The translations under genes and the position numbers were made by a program. The notes under the pieces are model-generated. The model saw nothing but the letters and a program-made list of their open reading frames with translations. It was not told the DNA's origin and made no database searches. From contig CALUJQ010000008.1 in NCBI GenBank assembly GCA_944320995.1, positions 19,215-83,214 on the forward strand: 64,000 nucleotides of DNA, in the 5' to 3' direction. The DNA is from an uncultured Barnesiella sp. (GTDB taxonomy: Bacteria > Bacteroidota > Bacteroidia > Bacteroidales > Barnesiellaceae). Shown piece after piece: positions 18,741-28,271 of this stretch. Each line of letters starts with the position of its first letter. Positions within the stretch are counted from its first letter, which is position 1.

Positions 18741-21602
18741 ATGAACAGGACGTTATCTATTTTATTTGTTTTCGCCATCTTTCATTTAAATGCCTATCCA
18801 AACGGCAGCGAAAACCGCAGCCGAATAGACCTGCAAGGACAATGGAGCTTTGAAATCGACTCATTAAACCGAGGAATAGATGAAAACTGGCCACTGAAAC
18901 AATTCTCCGATGCAGTCACCCTTCCGGGAACGACCGACACCAATAAAAAAGGGATACTCAACACGACAAAAACCGAGACGACCCATTTGTCTCGCGTGTA
19001 TAAATACGTAGGTAAAGCATGGTATAAAAAAGAGGTGTTTATCCCCCAATCATGGGCCGGGAAATCCATCTCGCTAACATTGGAACGCACCAAACCCTCA
19101 CAAGTTTGGATCGACGGCCAATCGGTCGGAACAAACGACAACATATCGACACCGCAACGTTACGACCTGTCCAATGCACTCACTCCCGGAAAGCACGAGA
19201 TAACAATCCTTGTTGATAACGGAGAATCGGTCCCACGCCAACTCCTGTCCAGTTCACACGCCTATACCGAATCTACACAGACCAATTGGAACGGCATTAT
19301 CGGAGAGATATTTCTCGAAGCCAAAAACCCCGTTCATATAGAGTCCCTGCAAGTTTACCCCGACGCTGCAAAAAAAACAGTAACCGTCAAGTTGAGCATC
19401 GCCAATGCCCATGAACTTGACAATAGAACCCGGCTTGAATTAAGCGCACAGGCTTGGAACTGCACACAACAGCACAAAGTAAAACGGGCAAAATACAATT
19501 TGGAAAAAGGCAAAAGCGCATACTCTTTCCTTTATTCTCTCGGAGAAGATGCTCTCTTGTGGAGTGAATTCAATCCGGCATTATACACATTGGAAATAAA
19601 CCTAAAAGGATATGACAGCCAAACTGTAAACTTCGGGCTGCGAGAGTTCAAGGCCCAAGAAGCGCAATTCTCCATCAACGGGCAAACCACCTTTCTGCGC
19701 GGCAAACACGATGCCTGTGTATTCCCCCTCACCGCACACACGCCGATGACGGTGAAAGAGTGGAGGGATTATTTCCAAGTATGCAAAGAGTATGGCATCA
19801 ACCACTGCCGGTTCCATTCGTGGTGTCCTCCCCGGGCTTGTTTCGAAGCCGCCGACATAGAAGGCTTTTATTTGCAGCCGGAGTTACCTTTTTGGGGAGG
19901 ATTGAAAAAAAGTGAGACATACCTTGTCGATTTTCTGCGAAAAGAGGGAATAAACATACAAAACGAATATGGCAACCACGCCTCTTTCGTCATGTTTGCA
20001 TTGGGAAACGAATTATCGGGCGACTTGGATTTAATCAAAAATTTGGCCGAGACTTTCCGTAAAACCGATTCCCGGCATTTATATGCGTTCGGTTCGAACA
20101 ACTATCTCGGTTCAAAAGGAGTCCTCGATGGCGAGGATTTTCTCGTAACTTGTAAAATAGGCCCTCAGGAAGGGAACAGTTACCGCAATCACGTGCGGGG
20201 ATCATTCTCGTTTGCCGATGCTTATGAAGGAGGCTATCTCAACAACACCTATCCCAACTCCGAAATGAATTTTAACGAGGCTGTCGCCCACTGCCCTATC
20301 CCGGTCATCAGCCACGAGACCGGCCAATTTCAAGTATATCCCCATTATCCCGAGATGGAAAAATATACCGGAGTGCTCGCCCCTGTCAACTTCGGGATAT
20401 TCCGGAGCCGTTTGGAAAAAGCAGGCATGCTCGAACAAGCCGATGATTTTTTCAAAGCCTCGGGCCGTTGGGCCGCCATGCTCTACAAAGCCGATATAGA
20501 AATGGATTTACGCACCGAAAAGTTGGGTGGATTCCAACTGCTCGACCTGCAAGACTATCCGGGACAAGGCTCGGCCTATGTCGGGATATTAGACGCTTTT
20601 ATGGAGAACAAAGGTCTCATTTCTCCCGAAGAGTGGCGCCAATTCTGCAATGACGTAGTACCTCTGTTCGTAACCGAAAAATTCTGCTGGACAAACCAAG
20701 AAACACTTTCGGGACAGATAAAAATTGCCGATTATTCCAATCAATCCTTAACCGGGAAAACTTTGGCATGGCGTTTGAAAGAGGAGGACGGGAAAATATG
20801 GGATCAAGGCTCGTTGGAAATAAGCATTCCCCAAAAAGGTTTATCGGAGGTTGGAACCATTACCCCCAACATAGCCTCTGTCGCCCAAGCAAAAAAATTA
20901 TGCTTGGAGATTGAAATAGAGGGTACGGAATACAAGAACCGCTATCCTTTGTGGATCTACCCGGCAGAAGAGATTGAAACACCCGACAGCGATATTTATA
21001 TCGGGAAAGAACTCGACGGGCGCATGATAAACGAACTTCGAAAGGGGAACAGCGTATTGTGGTTTCCCAACCGAGAGGAATATAGGCAACAGACCGTCGG
21101 TGGACTCTTCCAAACCGATTATTGGAACTACCGCATGTTCAAAAGCATTTGTGACCGCATCGGTCGTCCGGCCTCCCCGGGGACACTCGGTATCTTGACC
21201 GATCCCAAGCACCCGATATTCTCGGGATTCCCCACCGACTATCATACCAACTGGCAATGGTATTCCATTATCAAACAAAGTTATCCGCTCATTCTCGACC
21301 GCATGCCGTCCGCCTACCGCCCCATTGTGCAAGTAATCGATAATGTCGAGCGCAATCATAAACTGGGATTGATATTCGAGTTCAACGTAGAAGGTGGGAA
21401 ACTCCTTGTCTGCATGGCCGACCTCGACGCCGTAAAAGAGAAACCCGAGGTGCGCCAACTCTACAACAGCATGATACAGTATATGAACTCAAACCAATTT
21501 GCCCCAAAAACACATTTGAGGATTTCCGACTTAACCAATCTATTCACCCAAGGAAACAACACCGAAGAGATCGAAATATTGGAAAATATTTCCTATGATT
21601 GA
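18741..21602 (+). CDS. GH2 family glycoside hydrolase
   Basis: A 953-residue exported enzyme of the GH2 clan-A family (beta-galactosidase, beta-glucuronidase, beta-mannosidase types). It has a signal peptide, a sugar-binding jelly roll (about 30-195, with YKKEVFIPQSWAGKSISLTLER), an Ig-like domain (about 200-305) and a TIM barrel. The candidate acid/base Glu424 lies in FALGNELSGD and the nucleophile Glu526 in PVISHETGQF. About 300 further residues with beta domains follow. Linkage specificity cannot be assigned. It is probably the last gene of the susC transcript: a hairpin follows and the next gene has its own promoter. Confidence 0.88.
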   Translation: MNRTLSILFVFAIFHLNAYPNGSENRSRIDLQGQWSFEIDSLNRGIDENWPLKQFSDAVTLPGTTDTNKKGILNTTKTETTHLSRVYKYVGKAWYKKEVFIPQSWAGKSISLTLERTKPSQVWIDGQSVGTNDNISTPQRYDLSNALTPGKHEITILVDNGESVPRQLLSSSHAYTESTQTNWNGIIGEIFLEAKNPVHIESLQVYPDAAKKTVTVKLSIANAHELDNRTRLELSAQAWNCTQQHKVKRAKYNLEKGKSAYSFLYSLGEDALLWSEFNPALYTLEINLKGYDSQTVNFGLREFKAQEAQFSINGQTTFLRGKHDACVFPLTAHTPMTVKEWRDYFQVCKEYGINHCRFHSWCPPRACFEAADIEGFYLQPELPFWGGLKKSETYLVDFLRKEGINIQNEYGNHASFVMFALGNELSGDLDLIKNLAETFRKTDSRHLYAFGSNNYLGSKGVLDGEDFLVTCKIGPQEGNSYRNHVRGSFSFADAYEGGYLNNTYPNSEMNFNEAVAHCPIPVISHETGQFQVYPHYPEMEKYTGVLAPVNFGIFRSRLEKAGMLEQADDFFKASGRWAAMLYKADIEMDLRTEKLGGFQLLDLQDYPGQGSAYVGILDAFMENKGLISPEEWRQFCNDVVPLFVTEKFCWTNQETLSGQIKIADYSNQSLTGKTLAWRLKEEDGKIWDQGSLEISIPQKGLSEVGTITPNIASVAQAKKLCLEIEIEGTEYKNRYPLWIYPAEEIETPDSDIYIGKELDGRMINELRKGNSVLWFPNREEYRQQTVGGLFQTDYWNYRMFKSICDRIGRPASPGTLGILTDPKHPIFSGFPTDYHTNWQWYSIIKQSYPLILDRMPSAYRPIVQVIDNVERNHKLGLIFEFNVEGGKLLVCMADLDAVKEKPEVRQLYNSMIQYMNSNQFAPKTHLRISDLTNLFTQGNNTEEIEILENISYD

Positions 21603-21614
21603 ACCTCCTGCCAC

Positions 21615-21655
21615 CCTCTCTTTCCTTCTGATAAAGAAACAGGAGAAAAGAGAGG
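21615..21655 (+). terminator. Hairpin after GH2
   Basis: 9-bp arms CCTCTCTTT (21615-21623) and AAAGAGAGG (21647-21655), with further imperfect pairing inside. There is no T-tract, so it is a weak terminator candidate. It precedes the lectin promoter. Confidence 0.35.
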
Positions 21656-21711
21656 CGCATTCAACAACGGGAAAGCAATTCTACACGAGAATCTATTGCA
21701 GCCAAATAATT

Positions 21712-21767
21712 TTGTCGCTTTTTTGTACATTTTTATTCAAATCACAAGAAAGGCTCATTTACCTTTG
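21712..21767 (+). promoter_or_regulatory. Promoter of the lectin-like gene with shared 17-bp element
   Basis: TTGTCGCTTTTTTGTAC (21712-21728) lies upstream of the -7 box TACCTTTG (21760-21767), with the GTAC 35 bp before the box, exactly as at susC. The ATG follows 31 bp after the box. Confidence 0.7.
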
Positions 21768-21798
21768 TGAAAATTACTTTTAATAAAAACAAAAGACC

Positions 21799-23523
21799 AT
21801 GAAAAAATTATTTTTACTTCTTATTTCAGCTTGTGTTTATTTCGGTACTTTACAAGCAGCTATACCGGGAGTTTCGCCCGTTATCAGCGACGACACGAAT
21901 GAAACATGGTATATCATTCAGTTCAAAAACAGCGGGAAAGTCATTCAAGACATGGGCGACGGAGAAAAACTCCAAATCGTGAAAAATATTGATTGGAGCG
22001 ATGACCAATTATGGAAAATAATCGCTACCGATACCGAGGGCGAATACCAGTTGGTCGGTAAAAGCGGCCGGAAAATAGCCCTCACCGTAGGGGGGCCCGG
22101 GTATGCCGATGGGAATCGTTATGGTGCCAGTTCTACATTGGCAACCAACTTCAAAATCAACTATTGTGGAGCCTTTGTCTTCGATATAGAACGCGTCGGG
22201 AGTCCCAATCACGAAGCCCTGAATAAAAAAGAAAATGGCGACGGTGGCGAAGTCGGGGAATGGACAAACAAAGATAATTCGAGCGACAACCATGTCTATT
22301 TTGTTCAGCCCAAAGAGATGCCGAAAATCAGCGACGCCGATAACGAATATTGGTATAACATCATCTTTGAGAGAAGCCAATCAAAAGAGGCCGAAAGAAT
22401 AAAAGCATTTACCTACAAAGGTGAAGATACAAACCTCCAACAAGAAACTCTCAACGCCACGAACTTCGACCAATTGTGGAAATTAGTCAAAGCCGAAGAT
22501 GCCGATGAATATTACATCATAAACAAAAACGGAGCATACATTACCATCGCATACGCCGATGAGATAGATGGTGGCGGCCGAAAATACCAAGCCTCTCAAG
22601 ACCAATCCAAAGCCGAAACATTTGTCATCGAAGGGATAGAGAGCAAATTGAGTTCTTGGACCATACGCCGGGTAAGCGCCGTGAAAACGACAACACCCGA
22701 AGGCGTAGAGAAAGACCACCGATGGATGAACGACCAACAAGGCGGAACAATATGTGAATATTCACAAAACGACAGCGGTTCGGCCCTGCGGTTCATCGAA
22801 GTCCCGGAAGTACGCGAAATGCCCCAAATCAGCAATGAAGACACCTATTATTGGTACAACCTGTTATTTGTCAGAAATCAAGGAAACGGTAAAAAAGTCA
22901 TTACATATAAAGGAGAAGACCAACCCTTGTGGCAAGATGCCTATATGGAAGCCGCTCCCGAACAATTATGGAAATTCGTAGCTGTACCCGATTCGGAAGA
23001 CGAATATTATATCGTGAACAAAAACGGGGCCTATATTACCATTGCAAACGCCGATGATGAATACCCCGGTAACAGGTCTTACCAAGCAAGCGTTACTACC
23101 GACCCGGTAAGATTCAAATTCGGTGGAGGATATGCCGATTATACCACTTGGAGTTTGTTACGGTCGGGAATGGAGAAATTGGAATGCATGAATAGTAAAG
23201 CCGACGAATCGGTATGCGAATGGTATCAGAACGATGCCGGATCGTCTTTGCAAATCCTGTTTGTTGAAGAAGAAGAGGGCGATGGTTCTGCAACCAGTTC
23301 TACCTATCCATTTGTAAACCAAACACGCCTCACTGTCACAGGAAAAACAATTCATATTGCAGGCGAAGGCGTCCAAAGTATTTCGGTTTATACCATTACC
23401 GGCCAACCGTTGTTCTCCAACGTGGTCACCAATGAACTGGAAATAAACACAGCCGGCTGCTACATCGTACAGGTCAACCTTGAAAACGGGACTTCAAAAG
23501 CCGAGAAAATAGCGATTAAATAA
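21799..23523 (+). CDS. Three-repeat ricin/beta-trefoil-like protein with T9SS sorting domain
   Basis: A 574-residue exported protein. After the signal peptide come three related blocks of about 150 residues (about 33-170, 180-335, 345-490). Each starts with a WYxIxF or YWYNxxF motif, contains DQLWK or EQLWK and EYYIxNKNGAYITI, and ends with a QNDSGSALRF or QNDAGSSLQI motif. The QLW and G-A-Y-I-T pattern recalls ricin-type beta-trefoil carbohydrate-binding modules. The last 75 residues (RLTVTGKTIHIAGEGVQSIS, YTITGQPLF, GCYIVQV) match the T9SS type A C-terminal sorting domain. No catalytic motif is seen, so a surface lectin for the locus substrate is the best guess. Confidence 0.75.
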   Translation: MKKLFLLLISACVYFGTLQAAIPGVSPVISDDTNETWYIIQFKNSGKVIQDMGDGEKLQIVKNIDWSDDQLWKIIATDTEGEYQLVGKSGRKIALTVGGPGYADGNRYGASSTLATNFKINYCGAFVFDIERVGSPNHEALNKKENGDGGEVGEWTNKDNSSDNHVYFVQPKEMPKISDADNEYWYNIIFERSQSKEAERIKAFTYKGEDTNLQQETLNATNFDQLWKLVKAEDADEYYIINKNGAYITIAYADEIDGGGRKYQASQDQSKAETFVIEGIESKLSSWTIRRVSAVKTTTPEGVEKDHRWMNDQQGGTICEYSQNDSGSALRFIEVPEVREMPQISNEDTYYWYNLLFVRNQGNGKKVITYKGEDQPLWQDAYMEAAPEQLWKFVAVPDSEDEYYIVNKNGAYITIANADDEYPGNRSYQASVTTDPVRFKFGGGYADYTTWSLLRSGMEKLECMNSKADESVCEWYQNDAGSSLQILFVEEEEGDGSATSSTYPFVNQTRLTVTGKTIHIAGEGVQSISVYTITGQPLFSNVVTNELEINTAGCYIVQVNLENGTSKAEKIAIK

Positions 23524-23540
23524 ACCTTAAAAATTTTTAA

Positions 23541-23580
23541 CAAAAGGAGGGACAAACTTGATGAATTGTTCCTCCTTTTG
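23541..23580 (+). terminator. Intrinsic terminator after the lectin-like gene
   Basis: Perfect 10-bp arms CAAAAGGAGG (23541-23550) and CCTCCTTTTG (23571-23580), extended inward by near-complementary GACAA/TTGTT, then a T-rich run. Its distal arm overlaps the first bases of the next regulatory element. Confidence 0.75.
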
Positions 23581-23634
23581 TCGCTTTTATGTACGATTTT
23601 CCTTCTCAAAACAGGAGGGGAAATCCTATCTTTG
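23578..23634 (+). promoter_or_regulatory. GH3 promoter with shared 17-bp element
   Basis: TTGTCGCTTTTATGTAC (23578-23594) is followed by the -7 box TATCTTTG (23627-23634), with the GTAC 36 bp upstream of the box. The ATG lies 30 bp after the box. Confidence 0.7.
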
Positions 23635-23664
23635 CAAAACATACATTTTTAATATTTATACCTC

Positions 23665-25866
23665 ATGAAAAACCTCACCTTATTTTTATTGAGTGTCTGT
23701 TTCCTTATGGCATGCACAAATACAGAAAAACAAACGGAAAAACAAAAAGAAATGAATCGCTTTATCGACTCTTTAATGGGACAGATGACTCTTGAAGAAA
23801 AAATAGGACAACTGTCACAATGCTCGGGCGAATTTGCAACAGGCCCCGACAATAACCCAATCAGTCGTACCGAAGATATCAGCAAAGGATTAATCGGCTC
23901 CATGCTGAATGTGAGCGGAGCCGAGAAAACCCGCCGAATGCAAGAGGCGGCCATGCAATCGAGGTTACGCATTCCTCTCATATTCGGGCTTGATGTCATT
24001 CACGGCTTCCGCACCGGATTCCCCATTCCATTGGCCGAAGCCGCCAGTTTTGACCTCGATGCCATCGAGCGAAGCGCCCGTTGTTCGGCTATCGAAGCCT
24101 CTGCTTCGGGTCTGCATTGGACATTTGCCCCCATGGTCGATATCAGTTGGGACGCTCGTTGGGGACGAGTCATGGAAGGAGCCGGCGAAGATCCATATTA
24201 CGGTTCATTGGTTGCACAAGCCCGCGTACGGGGATTACAAGGCGACGACCTATCGGCCGACAATACCATTTTGGCCTGCGTAAAACACTATGCGGCTTAT
24301 GGAGCACCTATGGCAGGAAAAGATTACAACAGCGTGGACATGTCTATGGGACACTTCGCCAACTTTTACATGCCTCCTTACAAAGCCGCTATGGAGGCCG
24401 GGGCCGCCACCTTCATGAGCTCGTTCAACGATTTCAACAACCAACCTGCTACCGGGAACTCGTTTCTGCTCCGCCATCTTCTCAAAAAAGAGTGGGGCTT
24501 CGACGGGTTTGTCGTTTCTGACTGGGGCTCCGTGCAGGAAATGGTAGCCCACCGCTATGCCCGGGACGAACGCGAAGCGGCATTGAAAGGCATCACCGCC
24601 GGACTGGACATGGAAATGGTATCGGAATGTTATCGGAACAACTTGGCCGAACTGGTAAAAGAGGGCACCATCGACGAGAGTTTGATAGACGATGCCGTGC
24701 GCCGCATCTTGATAAAGAAATACGAATTGGGACTATTTGAAGACCCCTTCCGATATTGCGACGTGGAACGTGAAAAAGAGATCGTCAATTCGCAACCACT
24801 ACGTGACGAAGCTCGTTATGTAGCCGAGCGTTCTATCGTCTTGCTGAAAAACGAACAAAATATCCTCCCGCTCTCCCCAAGCGTAAAGAGCGTGGCATTG
24901 ATCGGGCCTCTTGCCAAATCTCAAAAAGACATGTGCGGATCGTGGTCGTGTGCCGACCAAAACAAAGTAATCACGCTCTTCGAAGCCATGCAACAACGCG
25001 GATTGACCATTAATTACAGTGATGGATACGACTTGAAAACCGACGAAATCACCAACCTGCAACACACGCTCGCACAAGTGCGCAAGTCGGACGTGACAAT
25101 AATTGCCATGGGCGAAGAGGCTTGGGAAAGTGGCGAAATGCGCTCGAAAGCCGACATAAACATTCCGGCCGGACAACAGAAACTGGTAGAAGAGATTGTG
25201 AAAACAGGAAAACCAGTAGTGGTATTGATGATGTGCGGCCGACCGGTAATATTCAACACCGTCCGCGAAAAAGCCCCCGCCATCTTATGTACATGGTGGC
25301 TGAGCAGCGAAGCCGGACCGGCCATCTGCAACGTACTCTGGGGAGATTACAACCCTTCGGGGAAACTGCCGATGACCTTCCCGCAACACATCGGACAGAT
25401 TCCTCTTTATTACCAATACAAAAGTACAGGTCGTCCGGCCGGACAAGACGTATGGTGTACCAAATACATCGACATCACGGATCAACCGGCCTATCCTTTC
25501 GGATACGGGCTGAGTTATACCCGATTCGACTACGACAATGTGAGAGTCGAAAAATCGGACGAAAAAGGAGTGTATGCCTATGTGCTTGTAGATATTACCA
25601 ACTCGGGCAACTACGATGGCGAAGAGGTGGTGCAATTCTACGTACGTGACGAGTACGCCTCCATAACCCGTCCTGTCAAAGAGTTGCGCGGTTTCGAAAA
25701 AATCGCGCTCAAAAAAGGAGAAAGTCGCACCGTGAAATTCCCGGTTACCGACAAACAACTCGGATTCTACAATAACGACATGGAATATATTGTCGAACCG
25801 GGCGAATTCACATTCATGGTCGGTCGAAACAGCCAAGATGTAGAATCTGTTTCATTCACCTTGTAA
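23665..25866 (+). CDS. GH3 family beta-glycosidase lipoprotein (BglX-like)
   Basis: A 733-residue lipoprotein (lipobox LMAC, Cys17). GH3 enzymes release beta-linked glucose, xylose or similar from oligosaccharide ends by a retaining mechanism. The N-terminal barrel has KIGQLSQ, GLDVIHGFRTGFPIPL and the nucleophile Asp286 in GFVVSDWGS. The second domain has SIVLLKNEQNILPLS and the PLAK-type loop. The C-terminal Fn3-like domain (EVVQFYVRDEYASITRPVKE) is complete. Length and order match BglX-type beta-glucosidases. It has its own promoter carrying the regulon element and a strong terminator behind it. Confidence 0.93.
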   Translation: MKNLTLFLLSVCFLMACTNTEKQTEKQKEMNRFIDSLMGQMTLEEKIGQLSQCSGEFATGPDNNPISRTEDISKGLIGSMLNVSGAEKTRRMQEAAMQSRLRIPLIFGLDVIHGFRTGFPIPLAEAASFDLDAIERSARCSAIEASASGLHWTFAPMVDISWDARWGRVMEGAGEDPYYGSLVAQARVRGLQGDDLSADNTILACVKHYAAYGAPMAGKDYNSVDMSMGHFANFYMPPYKAAMEAGAATFMSSFNDFNNQPATGNSFLLRHLLKKEWGFDGFVVSDWGSVQEMVAHRYARDEREAALKGITAGLDMEMVSECYRNNLAELVKEGTIDESLIDDAVRRILIKKYELGLFEDPFRYCDVEREKEIVNSQPLRDEARYVAERSIVLLKNEQNILPLSPSVKSVALIGPLAKSQKDMCGSWSCADQNKVITLFEAMQQRGLTINYSDGYDLKTDEITNLQHTLAQVRKSDVTIIAMGEEAWESGEMRSKADINIPAGQQKLVEEIVKTGKPVVVLMMCGRPVIFNTVREKAPAILCTWWLSSEAGPAICNVLWGDYNPSGKLPMTFPQHIGQIPLYYQYKSTGRPAGQDVWCTKYIDITDQPAYPFGYGLSYTRFDYDNVRVEKSDEKGVYAYVLVDITNSGNYDGEEVVQFYVRDEYASITRPVKELRGFEKIALKKGESRTVKFPVTDKQLGFYNNDMEYIVEPGEFTFMVGRNSQDVESVSFTL

Positions 25867-25890
25867 ATACGCATTGGCTCACCCCTCTCA

Positions 25891-25941
25891 ACCGGTATAT
25901 GGAATGTCCCTGTTTCCCGACATCCCATATACCGGTTTTTT
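25891..25941 (+). terminator. Strong intrinsic terminator after GH3
   Basis: Perfect 12-bp arms ACCGGTATATGG (25891-25902) and CCATATACCGGT (25925-25936) run straight into a T-tract ending TTTTTTAT. The inner parts (ATGTC/GACAT) add further pairing. Confidence 0.88.
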
Positions 25942-26070
25942 ATTGAAGATTTAATCTCCTTTTCCACCAAAGCCCGGCCCGGCCAAAAATTTCCAGTTTT
26001 AGGATAATTTTATAGAATCAAGGCTCTCGTCCCACTTTCCCACCGATATTATTATCCTCATCTCTTAGAA

Positions 26071-26126
26071 TTGTTGCTTTTATGTACGATTTTTCCCAAA
26101 GAAGTTTTCCCCGGGGACTATTTTTG
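26071..26126 (+). promoter_or_regulatory. GH97 promoter with shared 17-bp element
   Basis: TTGTTGCTTTTATGTAC (26071-26087) and the -7 box TATTTTTG (26119-26126), with the GTAC 35 bp before the box. The rest of the 329-bp gap before GH97 holds only the GH3 terminator and unrecognised sequence. Confidence 0.7.
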
Positions 26127-26195
26127 TAAATGTGAACTCAACCACAATACGCAAAATCAAGAAAAAAATTACACTTATAAATTTACGGTTACAAC

Positions 26196-28196
26196 ATGAG
26201 AACTCTACTTAAAACTGTGCTATCGGCATTGGTCGTCATATTACCGCTAAATGTGGCCGCACAAAAACAATTCTCCTTGAAAGACCCCTCGGGGAAATTA
26301 CAAGTCAATGTAAATATCGGGAAAACAAATATCACATACGCCGTATGGCATGGAAGCGACTTAATACTGGATTACTCGCCTATCTCCATGACATTGACCG
26401 ATGGGAAACAATTTGGAGTCAATCCGAAATTCCGTAAATCAAAAACCAAAAGCGTCAATCAAACCATTTATCCTCCCGTATATCGGAAGAAAAGCATTTG
26501 TGACCATTACAACGAACTTAGTCTGGAATTTAAAGGAGATTATAGTCTCATATTCCGTGCATACGAAGACGGGGTCGCTTATCGCTTTGTCAGCCATTTA
26601 GACAAACCGTTTTTTGTAGAAAGCGAGCAAGTGGAGTTGAGCTTCCCCAACGACCCCAACGTGTATGTCGCATTCCCGAAAGGTCGCCAAAACGAAGGGA
26701 AGGAAGACCCCTTTTACAGTTCGTTCCAAAACACCTATCTCCACACCCCCCTCTCGAAATGGGACAACGGGAAAATCGCATTCCTGCCGATATTGGTCGA
26801 AGGTGCCAACGGCAAAAAAATCTGTATCACCGAAGCCGATTTGCTGAACTACCCGGGATTATACTTGAAAAACAATTTGGAGGAGAAGCGCATGGAAAGC
26901 GTCTTTGCCGCTTACCCGAAAGAGGTGAAGCTGGAAGTGAAGAACCTGAAAGGTGTAGTCAAGTCGCGCGAACCGTATATCGCCAAAGCCGAAGGGGAAA
27001 CTTCATTCCCTTGGCGAGTAATCATCGTGTCGGAAAACGATACCGATTTGTTGAACAATGATATGGTTTACAAATTGGCCACCCCCGCCAAAGAGGGTGA
27101 TTATTCGTGGGTAAAACCGGGAAAAGTAGCTTGGGACTGGTGGAACAATTGGAACATATATAATGTCGATTTTGTAAGCGGCATAAACAACGACACCTAT
27201 AAATACTATATCGACTTTGCTTCGGAACACGGTATCGAATACGTGATCTTGGACGAAGGCTGGGCCGTCGAAGGTAAAGCCGATCTGATGCAAGTCGTTC
27301 CCGAGATTGATTTGAAAGAGATTATCCGGCACGCCGAAGAGCGCAACGTGGGAATCATACTTTGGGCCGGATTCCACGCCTTCGACCGGGACATGGACCG
27401 GGTGTGCAAACATTACTCCGAAATGGGTGTGAAAGGATTCAAAATAGATTTCATGGACCGCGACGACCAATATATGATCGACTTCAACCGCCGTTGTGCC
27501 GAAACCGGTGCGAAATACAAGCTGTTGATCGATTTGCACGGGACCTCCAAACCAACCGGATTACAACGCACCTATCCGAATACCATCAACTTCGAGGGTG
27601 TACACGGGCTCGAAGAATTGAAATGGGCTGCGCCCGGAACCGACCAAGTCGTTTACGATGTAACCATGCCCTATATCCGCATGGTCGCCGGTCCGATCGA
27701 CTATACGCCGGGAGCTATGAACAATGCGATTAGGAAGAACTTTACCGCTATCTACGAAGAGCCGATGAGCCAAGGGACTCGATGCCGACAGTTGGCGTTA
27801 TATGTTATTTTCGATTCGCCAATCAACATGCTATGCGACGCTCCCACCAATTATCTGAAAGAGAAAGAGTGCACCGACTTCATCGCCTCGGTTCCTACCA
27901 TATGGGACGAAACTGTCCCGTTGAATGGCGAAGTGTCGAAATATATAAGCATAGCCCGCAAAAAAGATGATACTTGGTATTTGGCCTCAATCACCGATTG
28001 GGAAGCCCGCGATATGGAGATAGACCTCTCTTTCCTTGCGCCCGGGCAATATAAAGCCGAGATTTTCCGTGACGGCATCAATGCCGATAAGGTGGGAAAA
28101 GATTATAAAAAAGAGCTCCTCCAAGTCACAGCGGGACAGAAACTGAAAATCCACATGGCTCCCGGCGGGGGATTTGCGATGAAAATTTACCGATAA
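26196..28196 (+). CDS. GH97 family glycoside hydrolase, retaining alpha-galactosidase-like
   Basis: A 666-residue exported enzyme (signal LLKTVLSALVVILPLNVAAQ). The N-terminal beta-super-sandwich (about 25-290) and the barrel (about 300-560, with VAWDWWNNWNIYNVDF and EYVILDEGWAV) are typical of GH97. GH97 contains inverting alpha-glucosidases (SusB type) and retaining alpha-galactosidases. Asp418 in GFKIDFMDRDD sits where the retaining members carry their nucleophile, so an alpha-galactosidase-like activity is favoured. INFEGVHGLEELKW carries further conserved acidic residues. The gene has its own regulon-type promoter and is followed by a hairpin and the GH63-like pair. Confidence 0.88.
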   Translation: MRTLLKTVLSALVVILPLNVAAQKQFSLKDPSGKLQVNVNIGKTNITYAVWHGSDLILDYSPISMTLTDGKQFGVNPKFRKSKTKSVNQTIYPPVYRKKSICDHYNELSLEFKGDYSLIFRAYEDGVAYRFVSHLDKPFFVESEQVELSFPNDPNVYVAFPKGRQNEGKEDPFYSSFQNTYLHTPLSKWDNGKIAFLPILVEGANGKKICITEADLLNYPGLYLKNNLEEKRMESVFAAYPKEVKLEVKNLKGVVKSREPYIAKAEGETSFPWRVIIVSENDTDLLNNDMVYKLATPAKEGDYSWVKPGKVAWDWWNNWNIYNVDFVSGINNDTYKYYIDFASEHGIEYVILDEGWAVEGKADLMQVVPEIDLKEIIRHAEERNVGIILWAGFHAFDRDMDRVCKHYSEMGVKGFKIDFMDRDDQYMIDFNRRCAETGAKYKLLIDLHGTSKPTGLQRTYPNTINFEGVHGLEELKWAAPGTDQVVYDVTMPYIRMVAGPIDYTPGAMNNAIRKNFTAIYEEPMSQGTRCRQLALYVIFDSPINMLCDAPTNYLKEKECTDFIASVPTIWDETVPLNGEVSKYISIARKKDDTWYLASITDWEARDMEIDLSFLAPGQYKAEIFRDGINADKVGKDYKKELLQVTAGQKLKIHMAPGGGFAMKIYR

Positions 28197-28210
28197 GCAT
28201 TATTTTACCA

Positions 28211-28249
28211 CATCAGGAATACGGTTTGACGCGGTATTCCTGATGTTTT
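28211..28249 (+). terminator. Hairpin with T-run after GH97
   Basis: Perfect 12-bp arms CATCAGGAATAC (28211-28222) and GTATTCCTGATG (28234-28245), then TTTT. It fits an intrinsic terminator, although no promoter was recognised in the remaining 22 bp before the next gene, so readthrough must occur or the hairpin stabilises mRNA. Confidence 0.65.
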
Positions 28250-28271
28250 CACCATTTTAATCGATAACACC

